This document shows, piece after piece, positions 9,374 through 20,285 of a DNA stretch of 64,000 nucleotides. Position 1 is the first letter of the stretch. Each line of letters starts with the position of its first letter. The notes under the pieces are model-generated. The model saw nothing but the letters and a program-made list of their open reading frames with translations. It was not told the DNA's origin and did not search any database. This DNA comes from Yponomeuta sedellus (lineage: Eukaryota; Arthropoda; Insecta; Lepidoptera; Yponomeutidae), in the NCBI GenBank assembly GCA_934045075.1, contig OW203747.1, positions 12,615,894 to 12,679,893 of the forward strand, in the 5' to 3' direction. The position numbers and the translations under genes are program-made.

Positions 9374-9427
9374 CACAATAGTAATATTATAATAACGATG
9401 ACAAACAGCTTAAAGTCACCTGAGGTT

Positions 9428-9518
9428 TAAAAACCTATTTAGAGGCTAAAAATTTCACCCATGCCGGGATTCGAACCCGGAACCTATGGCTATCCGTGCC
9501 AGCGCTCTACCAATTGAG
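9428..9518 (-). mobile_element. Short tRNA-like element (family A) with 11-bp target duplication
   Basis: It is flanked by 'cacctgaggtt' at 9417-9427 and 9519-9529. Read on the minus strand it starts inside the D-arm-like part ('ctcaattggtagagcgctgg') and ends 'cctctaaataggtttttaa', without the 'cacgggttag' tail. It is a 5'-truncated copy of about 90 bases, showing that the 'aggttttta' position can serve as a 3' end. Confidence 0.75.
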
Positions 9519-9710
9519 CACCTGAGGTTGTAGCGTCTCTTTATATCAAAAATCCCCAAAGCCAATCCTGTTGTCCAGCCGTAGCGGAGAGAAGAACGAT
9601 TGACCGAGTTACAGAGTGAATGATTGAATTGAATGAGTGAGCGGTCAGTCGATGGAAATCCATCATGCCCGTGAGTGAACTATAATTACAATGTTGCCAC
9701 AAGGTTTAGC

Positions 9711-9900
9711 GGCGGTAGCCAAGTGGGTAGAACGATTGACTCGGAAGCGAGAGACTCGGGTACGATTATCGGCATGTTCAGTACTACACATCACAAAAGT
9801 CCCTTCGGGAATCTACGTTCGCGCAGACTAGGAAGAAGTGTAACGAAAGTACCCGAAGCTATAAGTACATTCAACATGATCTTTAACCGATGCGGTTAAG
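9711..9900 (+). mobile_element. Possible tRNA-headed SINE fragment
   Basis: 'ggcggtagccaagtgggtag' followed by 'cgggtacgattatcggc' has the spacing of A and B boxes of a tRNA head. No second copy is visible in the window, so the family cannot be confirmed. Confidence 0.35.
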
Positions 9901-10111
9901 GTGCAGAATTGATTGCCGCAGTAGCGTTACCTATTTCGCTCACGCTAATATTGCCAAACTAATAGTCACCTGCATCGATGACGTTGAATCAACCAATAGC
10001 AACAAAGGCGCGCGGCCTGCCATAAAATGAAACTATCTGATGGGTCGATCAACTTGCCGCACATCCAAAATTTGGTCATCTGCGCAGGTACAGCCGCGAG
10101 ACTTATTTCGT

Positions 10112-10310
10112 GTGAAGCACTGTACCAATGACTTTGTTTTCTAAGCTATGTACATTTGTGAAGTTATAGTTAGCAATACCACTCGCTAACAATGAAAGAA
10201 AACCTCTTGAGGAAACCTGAGTGTCTGAGGTGTTCAAATACCGCAGCGCTTGAAATTGCCAATCCGCGGTGGGCACGCGCTGTGATTAAGCCCATACTCT
10301 CTCAGAGAGA
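10112..10310 (+). mobile_element. SINE family D, 5'-truncated
   Basis: Starts 'ccaatgactttgttttctaa' and continues through 'tacatttgtgaagttatag' and 'gtgtctgaggtgttca' to the tail 'aattgccaatccgcggtggg'. The tRNA-like head present at 44768-44850 is missing here. Confidence 0.65.
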
Positions 10311-10438
10311 AGGTCTGTGCCCTGCATTGGAACGCTTATAGACCACGTAAAAAAAGGTATTCATCACTATTTTAAGTCCTCAAGTAACTTCATACTAACG
10401 GTGCATATTGTGACTGCCTATAAGTAAGGTAACACTTG

Positions 10439-10686
10439 AAGACCCCAGGGAAAAAGACAAATTAGTCAAGCAACAATCATTTGGAGATGTTGCATTTGGA
10501 AAGTTTGACTTATGCCACTTTTTCTCTGTATGCGATTTTATAAGCGTCAATAACTTCGAGACTAATTTGTTTTTCACCCTGTTCGGTTTACTTTTTACGG
10601 CATAGAGTAACGGAAATTCCCTACAAAACTGCATTCACAGATTAGTTTAAAAAAAGTGACAAGTTTGTCTTTTTCCCTGGAGTCTT
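10439..10686. mobile_element. Small inverted-terminal-repeat element (248 bp)
   Basis: Ends are 'aagaccccagggaaaaagac' and 'gtctttttccctggagtctt', complementary except for one or two bases. A second copy with the same ends lies at 21895-22097 and shares 'agagtaacggaaattccct' inside. There is no coding capacity, so it is probably a MITE. The target duplication is unclear. Confidence 0.7.
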
Positions 10687-10689
10687 CAC

Positions 10690-11210
10690 TTAGTTTATTT
10701 CTAGTTAAGGTCTATTGTAAATGTATTGGTGTATATCTTGTTGGTAGTCCTAATAAAAAAAAAATATACTACGAAGCTTACAAACGATTAAGGCACCCAA
10801 AAAAGTTGAGTCCACCCCCAAACGCGGGCGCTTCCGGCAAATAAACTTGCTCAAAGCCGCCCCCAATAATATTGTTTGAACTTGAGGATTGGATTATCTT
10901 TAGCGCGTTTTCGCTCTTCGAATAAGTAATCATGTTTACGGCCACGGACCTTCTTATATTGTGTTACTGTAGTTTCCTACTGAGAGGGCCTTTTATCTTC
11001 CAAACATGAATTTAAACATATGTTAGAGAGGCTTTTGAGCGTCATAGGACGCCCGCCAGCCCGCTGGAACTACAATAGGCATGACGTAAGATTTTTAAAT
11101 CCTCCTCCATAATGTGAGGACACTTTTATTATTTACAAAAAAACTATATTTCAGTAATAAACCCAACGAAGGTTAAAGTCACTTGTTGACAATTATTTTA
11201 AATCTTTACT
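10690..11210. other. Unassigned interval
   Basis: No gene, repeated block or RNA is recognised here. Confidence 0.3.
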
Positions 11211-11224
11211 GTTTTTATTTTTAA

Positions 11225-11440
11225 TGCACTAACCCGTGCTAAGGACAATTTTAAAAACCTATTTAGAGGCTAAAAATTCCACCCATGCCGGGGTTCGAAC
11301 CCGTGACCTCTGGCTAACCGTGCCAGCGCTCTTTCCAACTGAGCTAATGGGCGACTCACCGGCATCAGTGAAATTCCGAACCTCTTTACAATATTCTCTG
11401 TATTACGTACAGGCAGCGACATCTGGCTGATTATATACAA
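11225..11440 (-). mobile_element. tRNA-like element (family A)
   Basis: Minus-strand copy. The tail complement 'aatgcactaacccgtgcta' is at the left, then the B-box complement 'gccggggttcgaacccg', the D-arm complement 'caactgagctaatgggc' and upstream body to 'gtattacgtacaggcagcga'. It is truncated on the right. Confidence 0.75.
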
Positions 11441-11691
11441 AAAACCTATACATATTTCAGTAAGGTTAAAGTTAATTAATTAAGGTAGTTAATTGAATAA
11501 TGAATTGTATGTGTAAATAACATAGATTTTAAACAACTTTTTTACTAACAATATTTGACCTGAGTTGTCGGAATAAATAAATATAATATAATAAAGTCAC
11601 TCGTCTACAATTATTTTAAATCTGTTGAAAAACAGCTCGCAGTGTCATGGCGTCGAATCTGACACCCAGGTAAAGAAACATCAAACGTTAG

Positions 11692-11805
11692 AAACCTAAA
11701 ACCGCGGGTTCGAATCCCGGCATGGGTGGAATTTTTAGCCTCTAAATAGGTTTATTAAAATTGTCCTTAGCACGGGTTAGTGCATTAAAAATTAAAAATA
11801 GTATA
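11692..11805 (+). mobile_element. tRNA-like element (family A), 5'-truncated, 12-bp target duplication
   Basis: Flanked by 'atcaaacgttag' at 11680-11691 and 11806-11817. It contains only the T-arm-like part ('cgggttcgaatcccggc') and the 3' region to 'gtgcattaaaaattaaaaat'. This fixes the AT-rich tail as a bona fide 3' end. Confidence 0.8.
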
Positions 11806-11879
11806 ATCAAACGTTAGCTTCACCCGTCCTTTGTATGGGTGAGTTTACCAATTTGACTCACGTCACGCGGTGGTATAAT

Positions 11880-12180
11880 ACAATAGGTTTTTAAAATACT
11901 TCTTAGCACGGGTTAGTGCATTAAAAATAATGTAATCATGTGGGTACAGCGATATCATTCCGATGTAAAACGTAACTGCGAAGCAGGTACTCGGGGCTGC
12001 AAGTGATGCAAATTACTTCAGCCAGATGTTGCTGCCTGTACGTAATACAGAGAATATTGTAAAGAGGTTCGAAATTTCACTGATGCCGTTGAGTCGCCCA
12101 TTAGCTCAATTGGGGGAGCGCTGGCGGGTTTGAGTCCCGGCATGGGTGGAATTTAGCCTCTAAAAGGTTTTTAAAATACG
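11880..12180 (+). mobile_element. tRNA-like element (family A), tail-to-head junction and near full-length copy
   Basis: A tail ('cacgggttagtgcattaaaa') runs directly into the family's 5' body ('catgtgggtacagcgatatc'), then through 'ttacttcagccagatgttgc' to a tRNA-like module with a shortened anticodon arm. The piece 'ggtttttaaaatac' occurs on both sides (about 11886 and 12168), so this may be one insertion that begins with a tail module. Confidence 0.6.
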
Positions 12181-12471
12181 ACGTATGACACAACTATGCT
12201 ACTGACCACCTTTACTTCCTTGAGTAGAGCCCACTTCTGGGCTTAGGCCTCTTATGTTACGCCAACCCTTGGTCTTTTGCCTGCACTGTAGGGTGTACAC
12301 TGGAACATATATTAATAATAATAAGTTTATTGACCATAAAAAGGGTTTACATACATATTGGAACATAAAAGGCCTTCTTTCAGAGGAAGTGTGAAGCAGT
12401 TTCAAACGCTATCTGTATGTGTGTGTGTATGCGTACACGGGAAAGTAAAAGCATGTGCAAGTGTGTTGGTT

Positions 12472-12611
12472 GTAGACTTTTAGTCCGGATCTACTTACGG
12501 GTGTTGTTATATCGGAAGAGTCCTACCAGGTTTCGCTCCGATTCGCAGAGCTCCTGGTCGGACTCTTCCTATATAACAACACCCGTAAGTAGATCCGGAC
12601 TAAAAGTCTAC
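12472..12611. mobile_element. Foldback element with 59-bp arms
   Basis: Arms at 12472-12530 and 12553-12611 are complementary with very few differences ('gtagacttttagtccggatc' against its complement) around a loop of about 22 bases. Partial copies lie at 15470-15556, 16339-16356 and 31821-31846, so this is a dispersed foldback/MITE family. No coding capacity. Confidence 0.8.
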
Positions 12612-12689
12612 TATGTGTTGTGCTTACGAAAGTTTTAGTTCAAAAAAGTGTGTTGGTTCTCTTACCGTATCGAAGAGTTTCCAGCACCT

Positions 12690-12785
12690 AAACAAATCAG
12701 TAAAATACTATTTAGTATTAAGCCCGCCAATTGTACAATCTTTACAGGTACAATAAAGAATTTAATAATAATAATAATAATCAGT
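12690..12785 (+). repeat. LINE 3'-tail fragment with (AAT)n
   Basis: 'cgccaattgtacaatc...ggtacaataaagaattt' followed by 'aataataataataat' matches the 3' end family described at 4197. Confidence 0.5.
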
Positions 12786-13116
12786 ATCATAAGCTTTAAA
12801 GCGCACTCCCTTTTGCGGTCAGCGTCCATCCTCAACTTTCCCGATTAGCCGAAGTTCAGTGCGCCATCTGCGACGTCGCCACGCGGATTTGTACGTTCGG
12901 CACTCGAAGACTTGCGGTGGTCCGGTTTTTGCTGGTTTTTGCCGCTTTCGGCACTAATCTGTGGCTGGCAGATCAGGAACTTTCGTACCGATGGAACGCA
13001 GTCGTCGACGCAAACGAAGGACATTAGTTTCTGAAAACTTTCTTTGATTTAAATCCGTATTCGTTGGTTTCCTTTTGAGGGGATTCGGGAGGCTCGGTAT
13101 TGTTGATATCAACCGT

Positions 13117-13250
13117 TTGTAAGTGGCTACTGCTGGGCCACGGGCCTCTTCCTGCATCGTAGGAAGGTTAGGCCATACTCCACCACTGGGGCCAAGTCAA
13201 GTGGTAGATTATAAGGCAGCGGTGGGCCTGACTGTCAGAAGTTATCAAGC
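13117..13250 (-). mobile_element. 5S-rRNA-like SINE, 3' portion only
   Basis: Complement of the family's 3' third: 'tcttcctgcatcgtaggaag', 'ggttaggccatactccacca', 'actgtcagaagttatcaagc'. The 5S-like head is missing. Confidence 0.65.
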
Positions 13251-13353
13251 CGTCATTGGTATCAATATATTTTCGATTTTATTATTTATGTACATGCACC
13301 TACCGACTTTATTCTTCATGCAACCCACTCCATCTGAAGGTTGTCTGGATAAG

Positions 13354-13488
13354 ATCGCTCTGAGCGAAAAGACCACCAATTGTATAACGTTACTTCTTCC
13401 TAAAGTGCCTCTCCATTAAGATCGCTCTGAGCGAAAAGACCACCAATTGTATAACGTTACTTCTTCCTAAAGTGCCTCTCCATTAATG
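13354..13488. repeat. Tandem duplication of a 67-base segment
   Basis: 'aagatcgctctgagcgaaaa' to 'gcctctccatt' appears twice back to back (from about 13354 and 13421) with no visible difference. It lies in the 3' region of the adjacent antisense LINE. Confidence 0.85.
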
Positions 13489-13499
13489 GTTGGCAGTCA

Positions 13500-14215
13500 G
13501 CTCTTTACAGTGGTCTCTGTTCAGTGCAATTCTGAACAGCTCCTCCGCGGTTTTAACACCGGTCCAGTCCTTGCCATCCATGACATCCTTCTCCTGCCCG
13601 GCCTTCTCTTTCCTTCCACCTTGCCCATCAAAATAGTCTGCAGTAATTGGTATTTACTGTATCGCAGCACATGGCCTGAGCAAGCTACTTTCCGCTGCTT
13701 GATGGTGCGAACAAGATCCACCTTCGTGTCCATCCGTCTAAGGGCCTCGACGTTGGTTACTTTTTCGGTCCAGCTGATCCGGAGCATTCGTCGGTGGCAC
13801 CACATCTTGAAAGCCGCGAGTCTTTTTTTGATTTCTTCCTTTAAGGTCCATGACTCGCATCCGTAAAGAACGACAGGCCATATATAACAGTGCAGGATCT
13901 TATTGCGGAGTTTTATGGAGAGTTGCCGAAAGCACAGAACTTTACTCAACGTCACAAATGAAACTCGGGCAATTTAGATACGCACTCGTATTTCAGTATC
14001 GCTTTCCTATGACGATGTCAGCCATGATCCGAGTAATTTGTACTTGTCGACTTTTTTTAGGATATTCGCTTCGATTTGTAAATCCACCAGTTGTTGGGCC
14101 CCGCTAGCAGAAACCACGATCAATTTCGTCTTAGAGACATTTATTTTCAACCCAATTCTTCTGCTACACTCTTAGACCTTATCTACAATCATTTGAAGAC
14201 TTTCTTGGGTGGATA
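13500..14215 (-). pseudogene. LINE reverse transcriptase C-terminal remnant (RTE/BovB-like style)
   Basis: The minus strand 13521-13955 encodes 144 residues including LRNKILHCYIWPVVLYGCES, MWCHRRMLRISWTEKVTN, KQRKVACSGHVLRYSKYQLL and GKVEGKRRPGRRRMSWM. Upstream, through stops and frame changes, SEYPKKVDKYKLLGSWLTSS is readable to about 14060. Downstream a +1 frame gives RIALNRDHCKELTANH before a stop. These are the post-catalytic segments of a non-LTR ORF2; the catalytic motif and endonuclease are absent. It is a decayed 5'-truncated insertion. Confidence 0.75.
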
Positions 14216-14224
14216 AAATTACTT

Positions 14225-14290
14225 AGATTTAATGATTATTGTATTCTTTTTTTCTGGTGGTGCAATAAAGTGTTCTCTATCTCTATCTAT
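14225..14290 (+). repeat. LINE tail with (CTAT)n
   Basis: 'tggtggtgcaataaagtgtt' followed by 'ctctatctctatctatctat', matching the complement at 18960 and 44290. A short tRNA-like piece with 'gggattcgaacccgg' (14305-14370, minus sense) follows. Confidence 0.5.
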
Positions 14291-14765
14291 CTATGATTGA
14301 TGCATCCTGGGATTCGAACCCGGACCTCGCGCTCATGAATCAAGGGGCCTATCCGCAGGGCTACCACTGTTTGGGTCGTTGTGGCTAAAACACAATTAAA
14401 TCACTGCCAAGCTGCGTTTCTTGGCGGTTACGGCCTACCACGAAGCTGACCCCGTCTAGAGATTATTAAGCTTGTCACAGACGCGGTGTTAAGGTTAAAC
14501 AGGGCGTGCCGAAGTAATGGGACATGAAGGGAAAGTACCTTAAATATCGTAGATAGGATATTTTGCTGAAAGACCACTTTATGTTATTTTTAAAAGATAG
14601 TAATTCTGCATTCAAAGATTTTCTAAAAATTACTTGCCTTGTCTGGGAATCAAACCGACTTAAATGTAAACAACACTCCTACTTTTATGATGGCAATCGA
14701 AAGAATGGCCAAAAAATAATAACTCTTCTTAAATACTTTAAATAGAACCCCGGACCTGTAAGGTT

Positions 14766-14955
14766 ATACATTTCTTTTGGGGATACATTTAACAAAGTGA
14801 AATGTGAATGTGAAGGCGATGTTATGTGATGTGACGAAATGGAACCATTTACATTTCCTTTACATTTCTTCTTTTGGGGATACATTTAACAAAGTGAAAT
14901 GTGAATTTGAATGTTAATGTGATTTTATGTGATGTGATGAAATGAAATTAAACCA
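14766..14955. repeat. Two tandem copies of a segment of about 95 bases
   Basis: 'ggggatacatttaacaaagt' with the following 'gaaatgtgaat...ttatgtgatgtga' occurs at about 14778 and 14876, diverged by substitutions and short indels. Confidence 0.6.
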
Positions 14956-14989
14956 ATTTATTTCAACGTAAAGAATTTACATTCTCTTT

Positions 14990-15080
14990 GATGAAAGTAC
15001 AATGTAAAATGTAAGCCGCTGCCTTCGGGCCGTAGTGTACTGGAGAAAAAGGCAGCGGGAACAAAAACTCCACTCTGAAC
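14990..15080 (+). repeat. Dispersed repeat 'gctgccttcgggccgtagtg'
   Basis: 'aatgtaagccgctgccttcg' followed by 'ggccgtagtg..ctggaga' and 'aactccactct' recurs at 50630-50705, 34000-34060 and, more diverged, 38900-38985. The class is unknown; all are short fragments. Confidence 0.55.
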
Positions 15081-15174
15081 TCCACTGTGAAACTTTATGA
15101 CGAAGCTTTCTGTGATTTTTTTTATTGGGTTATGCCTCTTACTATGCTCGAAATCACATCATCACATTTCACAC

Positions 15175-15397
15175 TTATATTATAAAAGCTAAAGTTTGTA
15201 TGTGTGTGTGTATGTTTGTTACTTCTTCACGTCTAAACGGCTGGAGCGATTTTAATAAAATTTGATAAGGGATTTAGCTGACACCCTAAATTAACACATA
15301 GGCTACGTTTTACTGCGGGAAAATATCTTATTCCCACGGGAATATTCCCACAAATCGATAAACCGCAGGTAAGACCGCGGGCACAGCTACTAAAATA
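15175..15397 (+). mobile_element. Helitron-like non-autonomous element fragment
   Basis: 'attataaaagctaaagtttg', then 'cacgtctaaacggctggagc', 'cacataggctacgttttact', and a GC-rich end 'accgcgggcacagctac'. A relative at 55036-55843 starts TC after an A, ends CTAG before a T, and has a GC hairpin near its end. That is the Helitron pattern. The class call is inference. Confidence 0.45.
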
Positions 15398-15469
15398 TAT
15401 TTTACCTCAAGACTTCTTTCTCCTCAAGAACTTGAGTGATGAATAATGTCCAATCTAATAATGTTAAGC

Positions 15470-15556
15470 TCTGCGAATCGGAGCGAAACCTGGTCGGAGG
15501 GTCGGACTCTTCCGATATAACAACACCTGTAAGTAGATCCGGACTAAAAGTCTACA
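15470..15556. repeat. Fragment of the 59-bp-arm foldback family
   Basis: 'gaatcggagcgaaacctggt', then 'ggactcttccgatataacaa' to 'ggactaaaagtctac', equal to the loop and right arm of 12472-12611. Confidence 0.7.
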
Positions 15557-15912
15557 ATAATGTCAGATTTATTTTTATTACGTAGAGGAAAAGGCCTGCC
15601 TTCACCTTGTATGGGAGGTGTAAGGACCGTTTGTGAGTACCCTTAATAGTTCCTTCCTCAGTCTGTTTACATAATAAATCTAGCGGAGTCGGATTAATCA
15701 CTAGATGGCGTTAGTGAGCCTGGGTCGGGATTGCCTCTTGTTTGCTTAAAATTTAGATATTTGGATTTGAATGGAGTATGTTATGTTACGGTAAAAGCTC
15801 GCGCTACGGTAAATCGTAAGATGAGCCGGTAAAACTTGTCATTGACTAAGATTGTGATGATAATGAATACATCACGTACTTGTAATTAGATTAGATTCCG
15901 TTTCGTTTTCAA

Positions 15913-16272
15913 CCCTTGTATGTCCCCACTGTTGGGGCACGGGTCTCTTCCTGCATCACAGGAAGGTTAGGCCATACTCCACCACGGCGGCCAAGTCCGG
16001 GTTGGTGGAGGATTGTAAGACAGTGGCGGGCCTTACTGTCAGAAGTTATCAAGCCGCCCATAAGGCCTCTGACATGGCTTAACGACTGCCATTACATGAC
16101 AGCCGGCACCAACGGCTTAAAGTGCCTTGCGAAGCACGGAAGCGCTCTCGGAATAATGCCACTAGCGGTAGTCACGGGACGGTCACCCATCCTGCACCTT
16201 ACCGCGCCTGTTGTTGCTTAACTCAAGTGATTGATTCCAATCACTCGGTTCGCCTAGGCCACGAGCGCTTCA
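15913..16272 (-). mobile_element. 5S-rRNA-like SINE, near full length
   Basis: From the 3' tail complement ('caacccttgtatgtcccc') through 'ggttaggccatactccacca' to the 5S-like block complement ('ggtcacccatcctgcacctt', 'ttgttgcttaactcaagtga') and the 5' end complement 'cgcctaggccacgagcgctt'. About 360 bases. Confidence 0.75.
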
Positions 16273-18050
16273 GATTAGATTAAATTAAATGAATGCTTAA
16301 TCGTATTGTTTCCGGATAAACTTACTAGGCTTTTTGTCGGAAGAGTCCAAACAGGTCTATTTAAAAAAAAAAACGATTAATACTCTATTGCCCACCATAC
16401 ATTTTGAGAGTACATGAGAAACGTGAATATCTAAGTTACATAAAATACCTACAATTGGCGGTCGCTAAAAACGATCTCTTCCAGACAAGTAGGATTGATA
16501 GGACTGTAAGATGAAGATAGTCTAAGTAGGTGTATATAAAATTTGCCGAAGCACGTGGTTTCGATTCCTACTGGGCCCGCGGTACATTTTTTTGTATGAA
16601 TGGCATCAGTCTGGCTGTGTATATCCATGAAATGAAAAGTTTTTATTAAAATTTGCGCAGAAGCTGCAGCTTAATGAACGTTACAATTCAAACTAGGTGT
16701 CCATTTCAAAATCTAGATCATTTTGGAGAAAAAATTGACAAAAAAAACTCCAAATTTCATTTTTTTAGCATACGTATTTTATTGTCTTAAAGGAAACTAG
16801 ATACAAAATAAAACGACCCATATTTTTTTATTTTCTGAAACACGCACGTTTTCTTATATTTTATAAATTTTAAAGTTTTAAATATTTTTACCGGATGTGA
16901 CGAAACAACGAGGCTCACAATATGTTTTCTTTTGCCTAACATCCTAAAAAAACATTGTTACAAACAAATGTCGTTTTAGTATTGCCAGGGCCATGTTAAA
17001 AAACTGTTTCTGTATTATTTTAACATCTGCAAATATGTTTTTCTTTTATCAGCTAAATTATTTTTATTTAAATCTATTTAATTTATTTAAAGCTAAGTTA
17101 TTTAAATCAGCTTAGTTCAATTCATCGTCCCTTATGTACGTAGTAGTTCCTTTTGTTAATTGCACTTTGTGTTGGCAAAGCCTTTATCTGCGTTCGGAGT
17201 GTTTTTGCTGCCAGTTTGTTACTTTTGTAGCTACTTTTTCAAGGTTATTTATAATGGTAAGTATAAAGTATGGTTACCCTGATACTATGTTGTGTGGCTT
17301 GCCTTGCGTAACGTAAAAAAACTTTGTGTAGTGTTAAATTTATTTCTCTCTACTCAATTTCGTTCAATCTGTTCACGAAGCAATACTGCAGTTTCATTGG
17401 TTTCCAAGTTGTCATACACATCGCCGCCCATCATTTCGTATCGAAAAATTACTAAATACACACAAAGTAATTTTTTAGGTTAGATCTTGAAATTGACTTT
17501 TTTTTATCGTGGCACAGGCATGTTCACTGAGAGCCATGGTGTGACGTCATCAGCGTATTTTTATGTTTTTACCATTTTCTCGGAAATGCAACCACAGAAA
17601 AAACTGAAATAAATGTTTACGTGCTTTACAAAGCCAAATCTCGAAATGGTTTTCGAATTAGAGCTCCATACAATTTTGAAATGTTGTCAATTAACAGAGT
17701 TTACATAATGATTGTAAAATATAGAACTCATGCATTGTACTGGCTTTAATTCCAGACCTCATTGTCATCTAAATAATCCTGTATGCTATAGTAGCCCTTT
17801 TGGCGCTAAGTGTACTTTACACATTTTTTGAACCGCGTTTCATTCAAGCTTAATATCATCATGTTTCTGATGTCCATGTTTGGTTGCCATAGCACAGGGT
17901 ATCCTAGTTTGAGAAATGATTGCGTTGTGTGGAAATTTATTGTTATTATTGTAATCGTATAATTCGATCATTTACCAAAGAGAGCTCAGAGTTATTATAG
18001 AGATAAATAAGTATTGGAACACCTGATCACTCAGTTTTTTTTAATTTATT
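16273..18050. other. Unassigned interval with old repeat fragments
   Basis: No gene is recognised. It holds a foldback fragment (16339-16356), a LINE tail on the minus strand (16430-16510), and two blocks that recur elsewhere. The block 16640-16760 ('caaactaggtgtccatttca', 'aaatctagatcattttggag') is shared with 35095-35180. The block 17690-17870 ('aacagagtttacataatgat', 'cattgtcatctaaataat') is shared with 35220-35800. The region 17130-17480 is open only as short frames with no recognisable domain. Confidence 0.4.
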
Positions 18051-18117
18051 TATTTAAACATTAACGATGTTTTCCTTCACAGTTAGCGTGTAGTATTGCT
18101 ACTAAAACTCTTCGGTT

Positions 18118-18424
18118 TTAAAAACCTATTTAGAGGCTAAAAATTCCACCCATGCCAGGATTCGAACCCGCGACCAATGGCTATCCGTGCCAGCGCTCTT
18201 TCCAACTGAGCTAATGGGCGACTCACCGGCATCAGTGAAATTTCGAACCTCTTTACAATATTCTCTGTATTACGTACAGGCAGCGACATCTGGCTGAAGT
18301 AATTTTCATCACTTGCAGCCCACTCGGGGCTGTTACTTTGCAGTTAGGTTTTTACATCGGAATGATATCGCTGTACCCACATGACTATGTTATTTTTAAT
18401 GCACTAACCCGTGCTAAGGACACT
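18118..18424 (-). mobile_element. tRNA-like element (family A), full body, tail module at 5' end
   Basis: It is flanked by 'actcttcggtt' (18107-18117) and 'actctacggtt' (18425-18435), one mismatch. Read on the minus strand it begins with the 'ccttagcacgggttagtgca' module, continues through 'catgtgggtacagcgatatc' and 'tgtcgctgcctgtacgtaat', then the tRNA-like module, and ends 'cctctaaataggtttttaa'. It is 307 bases and is the most complete copy. The tail module sits at the 5' end here but at the 3' end elsewhere. Confidence 0.75.
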
Positions 18425-18949
18425 ACTCTACGGTTGTCATACGATTTTTAAAATCAGCGCCCAGCGGTACTTAAATGTCATATTTAATTTAATAACATTG
18501 TCCCGCGGCAAAATAACCCAATTTGCCTGCCTAAACACAGCGCAATAACGCAGCTGTATTACAAGCACATTTAGCGCACGTACACGTGACTTGTTGGCAC
18601 GGCAGCCGGGACGTGTGCGGCGCGATTAAATCGACACACGGTACGTGACAGCCCTACTCTGTGTTGCCAGATGACGGAAATATTCAGGACATTATTTTTT
18701 TTTTATTTTACGAAGAAGAAGAAGAAATACGTTTATTTATGGCCACATAGACATATACAAGTAGTAATGTTCAGATAAACAATAAAAATAAGACACGCGG
18801 CAAAACACACTTTGATGGGGATGCGAACTATGTCCATGCGGCGGTGAAACAACCTCATGCTTCAGGCTTGTTGCCCACAGCACTGATTTTCAGCAAGGAC
18901 CTGGTCCAGTGACTCGCGGAACATCGCATCGAGGCTTAAGAGTGTGCTA

Positions 18950-19085
18950 CAACAATACATAGAGAACACTTTATTGCACCACCAGAAAAACATTACAACC
19001 ATGATTTCTTAAATCGGAGTAATGTCATACAGTAGACGGTCTTACGGCTAAGAGCGATCTCTTCCAGACAACCTTTGACAACAAT
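18950..19085 (-). repeat. LINE 3'-end fragment
   Basis: Complement of the '...aataaagtgttctctat' end, with 'ctcttccagacaacctttga' at the right. It is followed by 'caatgcaatacaatgcaata' simple repeat. Confidence 0.5.
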
Positions 19086-19237
19086 GATACAATGCAATGC
19101 AATACAATGCAATACAGTAACTACAATATATACGTAAAGCGATCTCGACTTATACTGGGGAAGGATAGGTACAGAAGTAATAGCATTTTATGCTGAAAAA
19201 GAAAAGTTCAGGTTTCCTGGATACATTACGTAGGTTC

Positions 19238-20130
19238 AGGGTTCCGTATCTCAACAGGAAAAACCTGTACGTCTGGCGTACCCTGTGCAACAATCAGCGA
19301 ATCCCTAACGCTGATTGGCAATGCCTTTCAGCACGATGGCTTGTCATTGATACGCTAAGAAGAAGGAAGAAAAACCGAACTATTATAGGATCTCTTTGTT
19401 GTCCGTCCGTCTATCTGTAAAGACCTGTTACCTCGGTAACGCGTTGAGGTATTGAGTTGAATTTAAAGCCGTATACTCAAATCTACAATCCCTTTAGGGT
19501 TTGAAGAAATCAAACTTCTAAGTTAACGCAAAGAAAACCTTTTCTTTGCGTTAACTTAAAAGTTATTTCAATACGTATATTTCAACACTTCAGGGAATGA
19601 AAAAAATAGGGTACTTCCCGTTGACCGACAACTATCTCTCTCAAGGCGATATTACTTTGGCAAGTAATATCGCCTTATTTTATTTATATATTGATTCACT
19701 GTAAACAATGCAAGATTACAATATCAGTAGTTTGCTAAACTGCTAATGCAGTTTATCGGCAAGCTCTTGGTAACAGTTCTTTTTATCTTAATAAATTAAC
19801 ATTGTCTTCTACACAACTAAAATTATCCATAATAATATTTTATGTCTACAGAAAACGCCTAAGCATATTTTTAAATTGTACTATAAATACCGGAATTAAA
19901 ACTGTACATTTTTTATGAAATCATGAGAAAAATTGTCCTGGAAGTTCGGGAGAAGCCAAAAACTGTGATACTCGATTCCGAAACTATTTATAATTACTTA
20001 AGTATCACCTATCTACAAATTTGTACGGAACCAGAACCAGTGCGTTTGGTTAGGTTCTCCATCGTGCCCTTTCAAGTTCTCTACTTGATAATAAATTATA
20101 AATTGTCCGGAATTAGTACTCGGTGACAGA
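19238..20130 (+). repeat. Rearranged copy of the 'gggttccgta' repeat
   Basis: 'agggttccgtatctcaacag' starts the copy. About 90 bases of unrelated sequence interrupt it before 'ggatctctttgttgtccgtc'. It then follows 2999-3570 to 'aaatcaaacttctaagttaa'. A perfect hairpin (19519-19557, 'taagttaacgcaaagaaaa' and its complement) marks a break. A diverged end with 'gtacggaacca' is at about 20020. Confidence 0.5.
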
Positions 20131-20132
20131 AT

Positions 20133-20285
20133 ATTTTAATCTTTCTAATTTCCTTCAGCAACTTTCCATCGTAAGGTTGTCTGGACGAAACTGCTTTTAG
20201 CAATAAGGCCGCCAATTGTACTATGTATATTTGCAATTGTTGTTTTGTCCAGTGTACAATAAACAATATTCTTATCTTATCTTAA
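20133..20285 (+). repeat. LINE 3'-end fragment
   Basis: 'ctttccatcgtaaggttgtc' to 'gtgtacaataaacaatattc' then 'ttatcttatctta'. It is the reverse complement of the fragment at 4197-4355, so both come from one subfamily. Confidence 0.6.
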
